This document shows positions 16,370 through 25,816 of a DNA stretch of 64,000 nucleotides, one piece after another (position 1 is the stretch's first letter; each line of letters starts with the position of its first letter). The stretch comes from Pseudomonas sp. TCU-HL1. GTDB lineage: Bacteria > Pseudomonadota > Gammaproteobacteria > Pseudomonadales > Pseudomonadaceae. The position numbers and the translations under genes are program-made. The notes below the pieces were generated by a model. That model was not told the DNA's origin. It saw nothing but the letters and a program-made list of their open reading frames with translations, and ran no database searches. Location: the NCBI RefSeq assembly GCF_001708505.1, contig NZ_CP015992.1:4216001-4280000 (forward strand). The letters run 5' to 3'.

Positions 16370-17811
16370 CAGCTTTCCTTTTTCACTACACCAGGAAGAT
16401 TGCTAAGGGCTTGTGCAAGCCGGTCGCTGGTCTGATTCAACTGACCAACCAAGCTATCCATTGCGTTGAATTGCTTGTAGAGACGCGTTTGAATCTGCTG
16501 GATACGCAGAGTGAGGGATTCGCGCTGCTTATCGACAGACGTCAGCGTCTCCTGCAATCCACTGAGGCGCTGCTCGAGAATGCCGCCAGTCTGGGTAAAC
16601 CCTTCCACCTTGCCATTCAGGCGGCTCATCAGCCCGGTATCGCCAGTAAAGAATCCCGCTACAGACTCGAAGTTCTCACTCAGCGCTTTGTCGAGCTTGG
16701 TGTCATTGATCTTTAGCGTGCCGTCATTCTGCGTGGTGATCCCCAGATCAGCCAGAATCCGGACCCCGTCCTGCTCGGCCGGTCTCACAAGCTCGTTACG
16801 CACGGTGCTAATCAATGAGCGCACTGACGAATCACCCACCAACGCCCCCGCAACAGGCGCCTTGCCTTCGCCAACCGAGACGACGGAGGTTAGCGACTTC
16901 GACACGCCCATCATCTTGTTGTACGCGTCGACGAACTTCTTGATGTTCGACTTAACACCCGTTCGGTCTTGATCGACGGTAACCGAGAACTTTTTGCCAG
17001 GTTCTGCAGAAAGAAGATTGAGAGTGACCTCGGGGATCGCATCCGACACGGTATTGCTGGCGCTTTTCAGCGACAGGCCGTCAATGGTGAATACAGCATC
17101 CTTGGCCTGGGTAATGAAGCCGCTGCTGCTTGAGCTAGCAGTATCGAGCGATGCCATGCTTCCAACTGGATTGGCCGGGTCGCTGTAGTCAATCGAACCG
17201 ATTTTGAAGTCATCCAAAGCAGCGGTGGAAGATTCGATATAGATATCTTGCCCATCGCCTGTTTCCTTTCCGCTAAGCACCAGACGTGACGCGCCATCCG
17301 CGGGATTGCGGACGATATTGGCAGAAATGCCCTTACTACCGAGCGCAGCATTGATCGAGTCACGAATTTTGGTCAGGGAGTCGCCAGCAGCCACGTTCAC
17401 CGACACACCCGCATCATCGGCACCCAACTTGATGGTCAAGCTGCCGTTACCACCTGCAACGTAATCATCTGCCACAGCCTTGGTCGCAACTTTGCTGGCA
17501 GTGGCCAAACTCTCTACGGTTAGCTGGTAGCTACCGGAAACCGCGCTTTTGGTGGCAGTGGCCGTTGCCAGCGTGGCATTGCTGGAGCTGGCTGTACGTT
17601 TTTCGAATAGCGTGGCGGAGTTGAGATCCTTGAGGGCTGTCTGAAAATCACCGATCGCGCTCTTGAACTGGCCAATGGCTGAAAACTTCTCAGTAGCCGA
17701 TTTTTCAAGGCGGGCCAGCTGTGCCTCCTTGGGCGCCTTCTCAGCGTTCACCAAAGCCGTCACGATGCTGTCGATATCCATACCCGAGCCGATGCCCGTT
17801 ATTCCTGCCAT
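16369..17811 (-). CDS. fliD: FliD, flagellar filament cap (HAP2)
   Basis: FliD forms the cap at the filament tip that guides flagellin insertion; in P. aeruginosa it is also an adhesin. The 480-residue protein begins MAGITGIGSGMDIDSIVTALVNAE, the conserved coiled-coil start (residues 1-60). It has a central variable region and a C-terminal coiled coil (SLTLRIQQIQTRLYKQFNAMDSLVGQ). The upstream sequence GAGGTTTAGGTC supports the ATG. It lies between flaG (95-base gap) and the fliS copies. Confidence 0.95.
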   Translation of the reverse strand: MAGITGIGSGMDIDSIVTALVNAEKAPKEAQLARLEKSATEKFSAIGQFKSAIGDFQTALKDLNSATLFEKRTASSSNATLATATATKSAVSGSYQLTVESLATASKVATKAVADDYVAGGNGSLTIKLGADDAGVSVNVAAGDSLTKIRDSINAALGSKGISANIVRNPADGASRLVLSGKETGDGQDIYIESSTAALDDFKIGSIDYSDPANPVGSMASLDTASSSSSGFITQAKDAVFTIDGLSLKSASNTVSDAIPEVTLNLLSAEPGKKFSVTVDQDRTGVKSNIKKFVDAYNKMMGVSKSLTSVVSVGEGKAPVAGALVGDSSVRSLISTVRNELVRPAEQDGVRILADLGITTQNDGTLKINDTKLDKALSENFESVAGFFTGDTGLMSRLNGKVEGFTQTGGILEQRLSGLQETLTSVDKQRESLTLRIQQIQTRLYKQFNAMDSLVGQLNQTSDRLAQALSNLPGVVKKES

Positions 17812-17862
17812 GACCTAAACCTCGCCAATGCTTTGACGTACAAATCTCTGAAACCAACCCCT

Positions 17863-17879
17863 ATCAAGAAACGTGCCGG
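17863..17879 (-). promoter_or_regulatory. Weak candidate sigma-54 site before fliD
   Basis: The minus-strand sequence CCGGCACGTTTCTTGAT has a good -24 box (GGCACG) but GA in place of the nearly invariant GC at -12. It lies 52 bases upstream of fliD, the spacing seen for the other flagellar sigma-54 sites here. fliD is class II in P. aeruginosa. This may be a poor promoter or chance. Confidence 0.3.
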
Positions 17880-17906
17880 TGATCTCTCTGGCGGTCCGGT
17901 GATCGG

Positions 17907-18272
17907 CTATGCCTCCGCCCTGAACAGGAGGCTGCGCACTTCGGACAAGCTCTCTGCAAGCTTGAGCGCATCTTCAGAGGGGATCTGGCGAATCACTTCG
18001 CCCGAGGCAGAGTCAGTCACCTTAACCACAACTCGCCCGCTGACTTCGTCCATGGAGAAAGCGAGATTGCGGCGGATGGTCTGCACGAACTCCTGAATAC
18101 TGGAAATAGCTTCCTCAACCGGCTTCAGACCAACTGTCTCACGTGCCTCATCGCTATCCTTCAACAGCTGATCAGGGTTCACCCCCCCATGGGTACTGGC
18201 CGATGGATCCGCAGTGGAAAGCCGCGTCACAGGAACGAGTCCAGTCACGCTATTCAGTGTTCCGATATCCAT
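17907..18272 (-). CDS. flaG: FlaG family protein
   Basis: FlaG proteins are encoded next to flagellin in many polar flagellates and influence filament length; the mechanism is not settled. The 121-residue product starts MDIGTLNSVTGLVPVTRLS. It has a disordered first half and a conserved second half (LAFSMDEVSGRVVVKVTDSASGEVIRQIPSEDALKLAESL), characteristic of the FlaG domain (given here as residues about 65-105). The start at 18272 has GGGAGGTG seven bases upstream. It sits between fliC and fliD, as in P. aeruginosa. Confidence 0.9.
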   Translation of the reverse strand: MDIGTLNSVTGLVPVTRLSTADPSASTHGGVNPDQLLKDSDEARETVGLKPVEEAISSIQEFVQTIRRNLAFSMDEVSGRVVVKVTDSASGEVIRQIPSEDALKLAESLSEVRSLLFRAEA

Positions 18273-18295
18273 CTTTTCACCTCCCAAGGCAAGAA

Positions 18296-18320
18296 GGGGG
18301 AAGCGCACTGCGCTTCCCCC
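18296..18320 (-). terminator. Stem-loop after fliC
   Basis: A 25-base perfect inverted repeat, GGGGGAAGCGCA paired with TGCGCTTCCCCC, lies 30 bases downstream of the fliC stop. On the minus strand it is followed by TTCTT only, so it may be an attenuator that lets some transcripts into flaG. Confidence 0.65.
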
Positions 18321-18349
18321 CACGTTTACGAGCTAACCCTCGTCCAGGC

Positions 18350-19876
18350 TTACTGCAGGAGGCTCAGTACAGCCTGCGGCAACTGGTTCGCCTGGGCCAG
18401 GATTGCGGTGCCAGCTTGTTGGAGGATCTGGTTCTTGCTCAGGTTCGCAGTTTCGGCAGCGTAGTCAGTGTCCTTGATACGACCGCGAGCGGCCGACACG
18501 TTTTCCTGAACGTTCTGCAGGTTGGAAATGGTGTTCTCGAAACGGTTCTGCGCAGCACCGAGGCCAGAGCGAACCTCGTCGATCTGCGCCAGGGCGCTGT
18601 CGATGACCGAAATCGCGTCTTGAGCACCGCTTTCGGAGGAGATATCGATGGCGCTTACGGCGGATTGCTTGGAGTTGACATCCGCCGCCGCAATGTAGGT
18701 CGTTGCGGAGCCAGTGACACTGAAGTTACCCAGGGCCGACATGGTGAAGTTGCCAACGACAGTAGTCGAGTCGAAAGCATCGGTACCACCCGATTCGTTC
18801 AGCACCTCGGTATTGGCCGCGTCACCGTTTTCATCAAACGCTGTCACGCTCACGATACTGTCGGTCGTTGCCTGACCCGCGCCATCGTTATCGACAAGGA
18901 AGTTACCGATTTCAATGTTGTAACCATCCTTGCTGCTCAGGGTCAGCTTGCCGTCACCTTTGCTTGCCTCGGCGACAATACCCGTGGATGCCGACTGAGC
19001 ATTGATCACGTTGGCCAGCGAGGTCAGATCGGTCCTGTCGGCAATTGTTGCCTCGATGTTGATAGCCGTCGAGTTCGCACCTTTCAGGGTGAAGCTGACC
19101 ACACCGGTTTCAGCCAGGCCACTCAATTGAGCCTTGGTGCTGGCCTGAGCAGTAACACCAGTATCCGTGGTGACTTCATTGATGGCTGCTGCGAGATCAC
19201 GAGCAGAACCGTTAGCGGCAACGGCGGATTGTGTAGCTTTCTGACCTTCAGGACCGGTGATTACCAAAGCACCTGCAGCAACTGCGGGCAGTCCGCTGAC
19301 CGGAACGGCTGCAGCATTAGTCACAGCACTCCCGGTCACGGTACCGGAAGACTTGATAGTGAACGAGCCGATGTCGTTCGCGCTTGCAGATTTGATATTG
19401 ACACCGATGGTTTCACGCGCATTCGCGCCCACCTGGAAGTCCACGTTCGCCATGGAACCGTCCAGAACCTTGCGACCACCGAAGGTAGTGGTCTCGGCAA
19501 TACGATTCAGTTCCGATTGCAGGGTGCTGACTTCTTTCTGCAGCGCTTTGCGGTCGGACTCATCGTTGGTGCCGTTGGCGGATTGCAGGGACAGGTCACG
19601 CATACGCTGCAGGATGTTGGTGGACTGCTGCAGGGCACCTTCAGCAGTCTGCGCCAGGGAGATACCATCATTGGCGTTGCGGACCGCCACGCCCAGGCCG
19701 TTGATCTGGCTGGTCATACGGTTGGAAATCTGCAGGCCGGCGGCATCGTCCTTCGCACTGTTGATGCGGCTACCGGTGGACAGGCGCTGCATGGTGGTGG
19801 ACAGGGCGTTGGCCGAGGTATTCAGGTTGCGCTGGGTATTGAGGGACGCAATGTTGGTATTGACAGTCAAAGCCAT
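18350..19876 (-). CDS. fliC: FliC, flagellin
   Basis: Flagellin is the filament subunit. The 508-residue protein has the conserved N-terminal D0/D1 region (MALTVNTNIASLNTQRNLN, residues 1-170) including the TLR5-contact stretch around LQRMRDLSLQSANG. A variable Ala/Thr/Ser-rich centre spans about residues 175-400, and the conserved C-terminal D1/D0 region ends QLPQAVLSLLQ. There is no signal peptide, as expected for type III export. A sigma-28 promoter lies 92 bases upstream. The surface-exposed centre is the part most likely to differ between strains. Confidence 0.97.
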   Translation of the reverse strand: MALTVNTNIASLNTQRNLNTSANALSTTMQRLSTGSRINSAKDDAAGLQISNRMTSQINGLGVAVRNANDGISLAQTAEGALQQSTNILQRMRDLSLQSANGTNDESDRKALQKEVSTLQSELNRIAETTTFGGRKVLDGSMANVDFQVGANARETIGVNIKSASANDIGSFTIKSSGTVTGSAVTNAAAVPVSGLPAVAAGALVITGPEGQKATQSAVAANGSARDLAAAINEVTTDTGVTAQASTKAQLSGLAETGVVSFTLKGANSTAINIEATIADRTDLTSLANVINAQSASTGIVAEASKGDGKLTLSSKDGYNIEIGNFLVDNDGAGQATTDSIVSVTAFDENGDAANTEVLNESGGTDAFDSTTVVGNFTMSALGNFSVTGSATTYIAAADVNSKQSAVSAIDISSESGAQDAISVIDSALAQIDEVRSGLGAAQNRFENTISNLQNVQENVSAARGRIKDTDYAAETANLSKNQILQQAGTAILAQANQLPQAVLSLLQ

Positions 19877-19967
19877 GGTGTTGTCCTCCGAGGACTGCGT
19901 GTTTGCCTGAGCGTGCGACCTTGGGTGGGCAGTGCCCAGGCACCCTTAAAGTTCGCATTCGTGATTT

Positions 19968-19994
19968 GTATCGGCGCAGGTATCCGGACCTTTA
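19968..19994 (-). promoter_or_regulatory. Sigma-28 (FliA) promoter of fliC
   Basis: The minus strand reads TAAA, exactly 15 bases, then GCCGATAC, the FliA consensus apart from its last base. It is 92 bases upstream of fliC, leaving a leader rich in G and A. The whole gap 19877-20194 (318 bases) holds this promoter and a hairpin repeat beside flgL, and no gene. Confidence 0.88.
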
Positions 19995-20153
19995 GGGCAA
20001 TTCGCGATTTTTTTCGTTTTTCCTAATTCACCACTATTGACAAGCACTTAGGCTTCTCATGTGGCGATCTGGAATTGGGCGACTGACTGCGTCACAGCGG
20101 AAAGCCTCGCCAGCAGGCTGACTCCTGCGGGGATGGGGAGTGTCTACGGGTAG

Positions 20154-20187
20154 GCTCTCCCCTCCCCCACCAGCGGGAGAGGGGAGC
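20154..20187 (-). repeat. C/T-rich hairpin after flgL
   Basis: GCTCTCCCCTCCC faces GGGAGAGGGGAGC across eight bases, 7 bases beyond the flgL stop. It belongs to the CCCTCTCCC repeat family seen at 656-813. It could end flgL transcription, but no U-tract follows. Confidence 0.5.
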
Positions 20188-20194
20188 AAAGGCA

Positions 20195-21445
20195 TCAGCG
20201 CAGGTTGTTGAACAGGTTCAGGCTGCTGATCTTCACATAGCTCTGCTGGGCGGCGTCCAGGATGATCGACTGGAACGACAAGCGTGAGAGCGCCTCGGGG
20301 TAGTCCAGCTCGCGCAACTCTGCCTGCACCGCCTGGTTGACCAGGCCCACGTCTTCGTTGTCGGTGAGGGTGGTTTCGACAACGTTGAGGCGCGCGCCAA
20401 TATCCCCTTGCACCGCGTCGACCCGGACCATGCCGTGGTCAAGATTTGTCAGTGCTTCGGCAACGGCATCGCGGACATCCAGGTTGCCTGCAGGCGTGTC
20501 AGTCGCCGACTCCAGCGCCATTCGCAGCTTGGCAATGGTGTCGAGGATGCCTTGCTTCTGTTCGCTCGGCTGCGGCGTGACCTGGATGGTTTCCCCCCCT
20601 ACCGGCACGCCATCGAACACGATGCTGACGCCTCGGAACACCAACTTGTCGGATTTGTCGGCGTCACCATCAAGGGTGCCGCTACCGAGTACAGGTGTCG
20701 TTGTTCCCAACTCGAACACTTCGTAGCTGTTTGCATCGGGGTTGCCGAAGACGATCTCGACGCCGGCACCCGGAAACAGCGGGTTGCCGGAAAACGCCAC
20801 CTCGTCCTGCACCAAGGGCGCCGACGCGTTCAAGGTCGAGCCCGCCGGGTTGACGGTCAGTGCGCTGTCCAGGCGGCCCGCATTGATGACGTCCTGAAAG
20901 GTGCGCTTGCCATTGTCGCTGATCGGCACCTGCAGGGAGCTGGCGATCTGCAGCTCGCGCTGGCCATCGTCACCGTTGTAGCGGTAGGTGCCGTCAGGGT
21001 TTCGTTCGAAGGGCTGGGTCTTGCCCTGGAATCCGGAGAACAGGTACTCGCCGCGTGCATTGCGGGTGTTCATCAGGCTGAGCAGTTCATCTTCACGCTC
21101 GCGCAGCTCGGCGGCGATGGATTTGCGGTCCTCGGCACTGAGCGCGCCGTTGCCGGCCTGGCCGGCCAATTCCTTGACGCGCTGGAGAATGGTGGTGGCG
21201 GATTTGAGCGTCACCTCTTCCTGGGTCAGGCTGTTCTTGGCTGCCGTGAGATTGGAGCTGTACTGGCCCAGCATGCTCTGCTGCTGCTCCAGCTGCAGCA
21301 GGCGTACCGAAGCCACCGGGTCGTCCGCCGGGGTGAGGATGCGGTTGCCGGTACTGATCTGCTCCTGTGTACGGGTCACGTTTGCGTAGTTCCGCTGCAG
21401 GCCCGTCACGCCATTGTTGAATTGCTGAATGGTGGAAATGCGCAT
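20195..21445 (-). CDS. flgL: FlgL, hook-filament junction protein (HAP3)
   Basis: FlgL is the second junction protein between hook and filament. The 416-residue product has flagellin-like ends. The N-terminus is MRISTIQQFNNGVTGLQRNYANVTRTQ and carries the D0/D1 motif ISTGNRILTPADDPVASVRLLQLEQQ (residues about 31-56). The C-terminus ends SYVKISSLNLFNNLR. It lies 11 bases after flgK and closes the flgFGHIJKL series. The identification rests on these ends, length and position. Confidence 0.95.
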   Translation of the reverse strand: MRISTIQQFNNGVTGLQRNYANVTRTQEQISTGNRILTPADDPVASVRLLQLEQQQSMLGQYSSNLTAAKNSLTQEEVTLKSATTILQRVKELAGQAGNGALSAEDRKSIAAELREREDELLSLMNTRNARGEYLFSGFQGKTQPFERNPDGTYRYNGDDGQRELQIASSLQVPISDNGKRTFQDVINAGRLDSALTVNPAGSTLNASAPLVQDEVAFSGNPLFPGAGVEIVFGNPDANSYEVFELGTTTPVLGSGTLDGDADKSDKLVFRGVSIVFDGVPVGGETIQVTPQPSEQKQGILDTIAKLRMALESATDTPAGNLDVRDAVAEALTNLDHGMVRVDAVQGDIGARLNVVETTLTDNEDVGLVNQAVQAELRELDYPEALSRLSFQSIILDAAQQSYVKISSLNLFNNLR

Positions 21446-21456
21446 GGCGGGCTCCG

Positions 21457-23529
21457 TTAACGGAAGGTATTCATCAAGGTATCGAACAGGCTCCGCGCAA
21501 CTTGAATGACCTGCGACGAGGCGTTGTAGTACTGCTCGAACTTGATCAGGTTGGCCGCCTCTTCATCCAGGCTGACGCCCGACAGGGAGTCGCGGTTGTC
21601 GGTAGCCTGCTTGAGGATCGCGGTGCTGGCCTCGCTGTCGATCCGCGCCTGCGCGGTGAGGGTGCCGACACGTTCGACCAGGTCGCCGTAACCATCGGAG
21701 AAGGTCATCCCCGTAGTGCCGGGCGAGTTCAGGTCGATGCCCACGGTCGACTTGGTTTGCAGCTCGGCAAGCTTGAGGCCGTTGCGGTTGTCCGAGACAC
21801 CCTTGTCGTTGAAGGCAACATTGAAGGTATCGCCATTCTCGGGACGGCCGCTGAGGGTGAAGCGCACCCGGCTGCCATCACTGAGCTGCAACTCGTAGTT
21901 GTTCTGCTGTCCAGGCTGGAAGGTGGATGGCACGGCCGCGCTGCCGTCCGGATTGATCCGGCTCAGGGTGGTACCGGCCGGCACGGTGAAGTTGCCGGTG
22001 GCGGCGTCATAGGCCAACCCCACCGGCAGGGCCGCAGCCAGGGTCGCGGGGTTGATTGGGCCATTGCTTCCGAAAAGCTCCGGCTGGGTGATTGCGCCCG
22101 TACCGCGGTTCTGGGTGTTGGCCTCGGCACGCACCGGGGCAGCAAAGGCCAACTGGTCCGCCTGATCGAGCACGGCCTCGATATCCGCCGCGCCACGGCG
22201 GGTCGGTTGCAGCAGGAACACATCACCCTGAACGGCCTTGCCCAGCTCGATCGCACTGAAGGACACGTCAAAGCCCTGCCCACCATTGGGCGCGCGCGCC
22301 GGGTCAGCAAGGCTCAGCGAGTATCCGCCACCCGGTGGAGGGTTGGCGCTGGCAGTGACCGCCATGGACGCGCCGTCGGACAGGCGCCGGGCCTCGAAAG
22401 TCGGCGGCGTGGTGCTCGAATCGGTCAGCGTCAGGCGGTAGTCACTGGTACCCAGCACGCTGGTGTTGGTGATGTTCAGCAGCGGCTGGGCATTGCCGGT
22501 ATTGGTGCTGAGGTTGCGGACACGCAAGGCTGCCAAGGCTGGGTCGTTGAAATTGCCAAACAGCGCCGCACCTACCTTGCCCTTCAGGTCCAGGCCCTGG
22601 CCGAGCTGGCTGTTCACCTGGTCGCTGATCGACAGCGCCAGGCGCCCGAGGGCGTTCATGCTGGCGTCGAGCGTTTCTTGCCGATAGCGAATCATCCCGC
22701 CCAACTCGCCCCCACTGAGTTGGGTGGTCACGCCCTGGCGCGAGTCGCCACTGACGAACTCGATCTCGAAGCGAGTGGGATCGCCCTTGCCGGGCACCGC
22801 TTCCAGACGGTTGGCGGTGCTGCCCACCACCAGCGGCTGGCCGGTACCGACGAAGACGCTCTGGGAACCGTCGCTCTGCGGCACAACGCTGACGCCGACG
22901 TAGGTCGATAGCTGGCGGATAGCCTCTTCGCGAGCATCCAGCAAATCGTTGGGTTCCTTGCCATTGGCAGCCGCAACGGCAATGGCGTCGTTGAGACTGG
23001 CGATGGAGCCGGCCAGGCGGTTCACCTGGTCACTGACCGCAGCCATCTGTTTGTTCAGTGAGTCGTTCTGGGCGTTCAGCCGGTCGTAGACGGTATTGAA
23101 ACGCCGTGCCAGGCCCTCGGCCTCGGACAGCACCAGCTGCCGCGCCGGGATGTTGGCGGGGTCTTCGGCTGCGGTCTGCATCGCCGCGAAGAAACTCTTC
23201 AACGACGGCGTGATCCCGGTGGTGGAGCCGGCCAGCAGCGAGTCGAGCTGGTCGATCTGGCTCTTGTAGGCATTCACGTCGCTGCTCAGCGAGGTGGTAT
23301 TGCGCAGTTGTGCGGTCAAGAACTCGCTGTAGCTGCGACGGATATCCGTCAGGGAGACGCCACTGCCGATATAGCCCGAACCGGAGAACTGCGGGAGGGT
23401 CGTGGACTGCGTCGCGCTCTGCCTGCTGAATCCGGGCGTGTTGACGTTGGCAATGTTGTGGCCGGTGACGGTGAGCTGAGTCTGGCTTACGCGCAGCCCC
23501 GACAAGCCAATATTCAGTAAGTCAGCCAT
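21457..23529 (-). CDS. flgK: FlgK, hook-filament junction protein (HAP1)
   Basis: FlgK is the first hook-filament junction protein. The 690-residue protein begins MADLLNIGLSGLRVSQTQLTV with the rod/hook family motif GHNIANVNTPGFSRQ at about residues 23-37. It has a helical D1 region (LDARE..., IRYRQETLDASMNAL) and ends with the conserved EEAANLIKFEQYYNASSQVI segment. It is long for FlgK, with a large central insert rich in Gly, Pro and Thr (residues about 330-570), as is common in Pseudomonas. It lies 10 bases after flgJ. Confidence 0.95.
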   Translation of the reverse strand: MADLLNIGLSGLRVSQTQLTVTGHNIANVNTPGFSRQSATQSTTLPQFSGSGYIGSGVSLTDIRRSYSEFLTAQLRNTTSLSSDVNAYKSQIDQLDSLLAGSTTGITPSLKSFFAAMQTAAEDPANIPARQLVLSEAEGLARRFNTVYDRLNAQNDSLNKQMAAVSDQVNRLAGSIASLNDAIAVAAANGKEPNDLLDAREEAIRQLSTYVGVSVVPQSDGSQSVFVGTGQPLVVGSTANRLEAVPGKGDPTRFEIEFVSGDSRQGVTTQLSGGELGGMIRYRQETLDASMNALGRLALSISDQVNSQLGQGLDLKGKVGAALFGNFNDPALAALRVRNLSTNTGNAQPLLNITNTSVLGTSDYRLTLTDSSTTPPTFEARRLSDGASMAVTASANPPPGGGYSLSLADPARAPNGGQGFDVSFSAIELGKAVQGDVFLLQPTRRGAADIEAVLDQADQLAFAAPVRAEANTQNRGTGAITQPELFGSNGPINPATLAAALPVGLAYDAATGNFTVPAGTTLSRINPDGSAAVPSTFQPGQQNNYELQLSDGSRVRFTLSGRPENGDTFNVAFNDKGVSDNRNGLKLAELQTKSTVGIDLNSPGTTGMTFSDGYGDLVERVGTLTAQARIDSEASTAILKQATDNRDSLSGVSLDEEAANLIKFEQYYNASSQVIQVARSLFDTLMNTFR

Positions 23530-23539
23530 GACTCAAGCC

Positions 23540-24694
23540 TCATGTCCTGGTGGTCGTGCCGTCGACAGCGGCAACGGCCTGATAAATCTGCATGCCGCGG
23601 GCGATCTGGGAGATCTTGCGGGCGTACTGCGGGTCGGTGGCGTAGCCGGCCTTCTGCAGCTCGCGCACGAACTGCTCGGGCTTTTCGGTGGAATCCAGCG
23701 CTTGCTGGTAGCGGTCGTTGTTCTGCAGGAAGCTCACGTAGTCATGGAAGCTCTGCTCGAAGGAGTTGTAGGAGCGGAACGACGCCGCTTCCTTCACGGC
23801 CTTGCCGCCCTTGTACTCGGTGGTGAGCACCCGTGCGGACTCGCCGTCCCAGCTCTTGTGGGCCTTGATGCCGAACAGGTTGTGACTGCTGTCGCCATCG
23901 CCCTGGCGAATGATCGACTTGCCCCAACCGGTTTCCAGCGCGGCCTGGGCCACCAGGTAACGCGGGTCGACGCCGATTCGCTCGGCAGCCTTTTCGGCCA
24001 TGGGCAGCAGGGTTTCGATGAACTCGTTGCGCGAGGCGAACACGCGCTTGCCGACGCCCTGGGTGGCATCCGCGCCCACCGACGCACGTTCGGGAGCGGC
24101 ATAGGCCTTGGCTGGGGCCCAGTCATTGCCGGCCAGTGGCGTGCCGGCAACCTGCTCGGGCGAAGGCACGATGCCCGCCACTTGGCGGTCGCTGAGTTTG
24201 CTCGGCAGTGCCAGGCGGCGCTGGTTGAGCAGCTTGGAATCGTCACGGCCCTCGGTGACGGCGGTGGTTTTCGCCACCGGCTTGCTGCCCTGCACCGGCC
24301 AGTTGGCCTCTGCGCCGGCCTGCACCCGGGCGAACGGATTGGGGCGCTCGGCATGCTGGGTCTTGGACAGCTGGCGGGTCAGCACATCGGCCAGACCAAC
24401 GCCCCCCTGCTTGGAGAGGGTCACGGCCAGCTGCTGGTCGTGCATGTCCTGGTAGGTCTTGGTCTCGTTGCTGTTCAGGTAGTTGCCTTCGGCGAAGGCT
24501 TCGCCGGCCTGACGCATGGACTTCATCATCTCGTTGAGGAACAGCGACTCGAACTCCTGGGCCACCTTGCGGATGTTGGCCTCGCTGTCACGATCCTTGC
24601 CGGCCTTGAGTTGGCTGAGCCGGTTCAGGTCGGTATAGGCGCCGCTGTCCAGCTTGGCGCCCGAGGCGAGGCCTGCGGAGAGTTTGGAGTTCAT
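23540..24694 (-). CDS. flgJ: FlgJ, rod cap and peptidoglycan hydrolase
   Basis: FlgJ caps the growing rod and opens the peptidoglycan layer. The 384-residue protein has two domains. The N-terminal rod-binding part is at about residues 40-115 (KVAQEFESLFLNEMMKSMRQAGEAF). The C-terminal glucosaminidase part is at about 225-375, with FIETLLPMAEKAA and the catalytic-glutamate region AQAALETGWGKSIIRQGDG. A linker of about 100 residues separates them. It begins 10 bases after flgI. Confidence 0.95.
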   Translation of the reverse strand: MNSKLSAGLASGAKLDSGAYTDLNRLSQLKAGKDRDSEANIRKVAQEFESLFLNEMMKSMRQAGEAFAEGNYLNSNETKTYQDMHDQQLAVTLSKQGGVGLADVLTRQLSKTQHAERPNPFARVQAGAEANWPVQGSKPVAKTTAVTEGRDDSKLLNQRRLALPSKLSDRQVAGIVPSPEQVAGTPLAGNDWAPAKAYAAPERASVGADATQGVGKRVFASRNEFIETLLPMAEKAAERIGVDPRYLVAQAALETGWGKSIIRQGDGDSSHNLFGIKAHKSWDGESARVLTTEYKGGKAVKEAASFRSYNSFEQSFHDYVSFLQNNDRYQQALDSTEKPEQFVRELQKAGYATDPQYARKISQIARGMQIYQAVAAVDGTTTRT

Positions 24695-24704
24695 CGCCCT
24701 TTCC

Positions 24705-25805
24705 TTAAATCACGATCAGGTCGGCTTGCAGGGCACCGGCCTGCTTCAGCGCTTCGAGGATGGCCATCAGGTCGGAGGGCGCTGCGCCCACCTGGTTAAC
24801 CGCACGGACGATCTCGTCGAGGGTGGTGCCGGGGCCGAACTTGAACATGGGCTTGGCTTCCTGCTCGGCACTCACCTTCGAGCGCGGCACCACGGCGGTC
24901 TGACCACCGGAGAAGGCCTCCGGCTGGCTGACGATGGGGTCTTCGGTGATGGTGACGGTGAGGCTGCCGTGGGTCACGGCGGCCGGCTGCACGCGTACGT
25001 TCTGGCCAATGACGATGGTGCCTGTACGCGAGTTGATGATGACCTTGGCCACCGCCTGGCCCGCCTCGATTTCCAGGTTCTCGATCACCGACAGGTAGTC
25101 CACGCGCTGGTTCGGGTCCAGCGGCGCGCTGACCCGCACCGAGCCGCCGTCGATGGCCTGGGCGACACCCGGACCAAGCAGTTCGTTGAGCTTGTCGACG
25201 ATGTTCTTGGCCGTGGTGAAGTCTGGACGGTTGAGGTTCAGGGTGAGGAAATTGCCCTGCTCGAAACCGCTCGGCACCGGCCGCTCGACGGTGGCGCCGG
25301 CAGGAATTCGACCGGACGACGGCACGTTGACGGTGATCTTCGAGCCATCGCTGCCCTCGGCGTCGAAGCCACCGACCACCAGGTTGCCCTGGGCGATGGC
25401 GTAGACGTTGCCATCGATCCCCTTGAGCGGGGCCATCAGCAGGCTGCCGCCGCGCAGGCTCTTGGCGTTGCCGATGGAGGAAATGGTGACGTCGATGGTC
25501 TGCCCAGGCTTGGTGAAGGGCGGCAGGTCGGCGTGGATGGACACCGCCGCGACGTTTTTCAGCTGCACGTTGCCGACGTTGGCCGGCACCTTGATGCCGA
25601 ATTGCGCCAGCATGTTGTTGAAGGTCTGCAGGGTGAACGGCGTCTGGGTGGTCTGGTCCCCCGTGCCGTTGAGGCCGACGACCAGGCCGTAGCCGATCAA
25701 CTGGTTGGTCCGTACGCCCTGGATGCTCGCCAGGTCTTTCAGGCGTTCTGCCTGGGCAGCGCCGACTGCGAACAGCAGGCAGAGGGCGGTGATCAGTCGC
25801 TTCAT
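24705..25805 (-). CDS. flgI: FlgI, P-ring protein
   Basis: FlgI forms the periplasmic P-ring around the rod, assembled with the help of FlgA (gene at 61819). The 366-residue precursor has a Sec signal peptide, MKRLITALCLLFAVGAAQA, followed by ERLKDLASIQGVRTNQLIGYGLVVGL, the family N-terminus. I place the start at 25805, which has GAGG nearby and gives a clean signal peptide. An ATG at 25817, overlapping the flgH stop codon (ATGA), is an alternative. Confidence 0.94.
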   Translation of the reverse strand: MKRLITALCLLFAVGAAQAERLKDLASIQGVRTNQLIGYGLVVGLNGTGDQTTQTPFTLQTFNNMLAQFGIKVPANVGNVQLKNVAAVSIHADLPPFTKPGQTIDVTISSIGNAKSLRGGSLLMAPLKGIDGNVYAIAQGNLVVGGFDAEGSDGSKITVNVPSSGRIPAGATVERPVPSGFEQGNFLTLNLNRPDFTTAKNIVDKLNELLGPGVAQAIDGGSVRVSAPLDPNQRVDYLSVIENLEIEAGQAVAKVIINSRTGTIVIGQNVRVQPAAVTHGSLTVTITEDPIVSQPEAFSGGQTAVVPRSKVSAEQEAKPMFKFGPGTTLDEIVRAVNQVGAAPSDLMAILEALKQAGALQADLIVI

Positions 25806-25816
25806 GGTCAGCCTCA

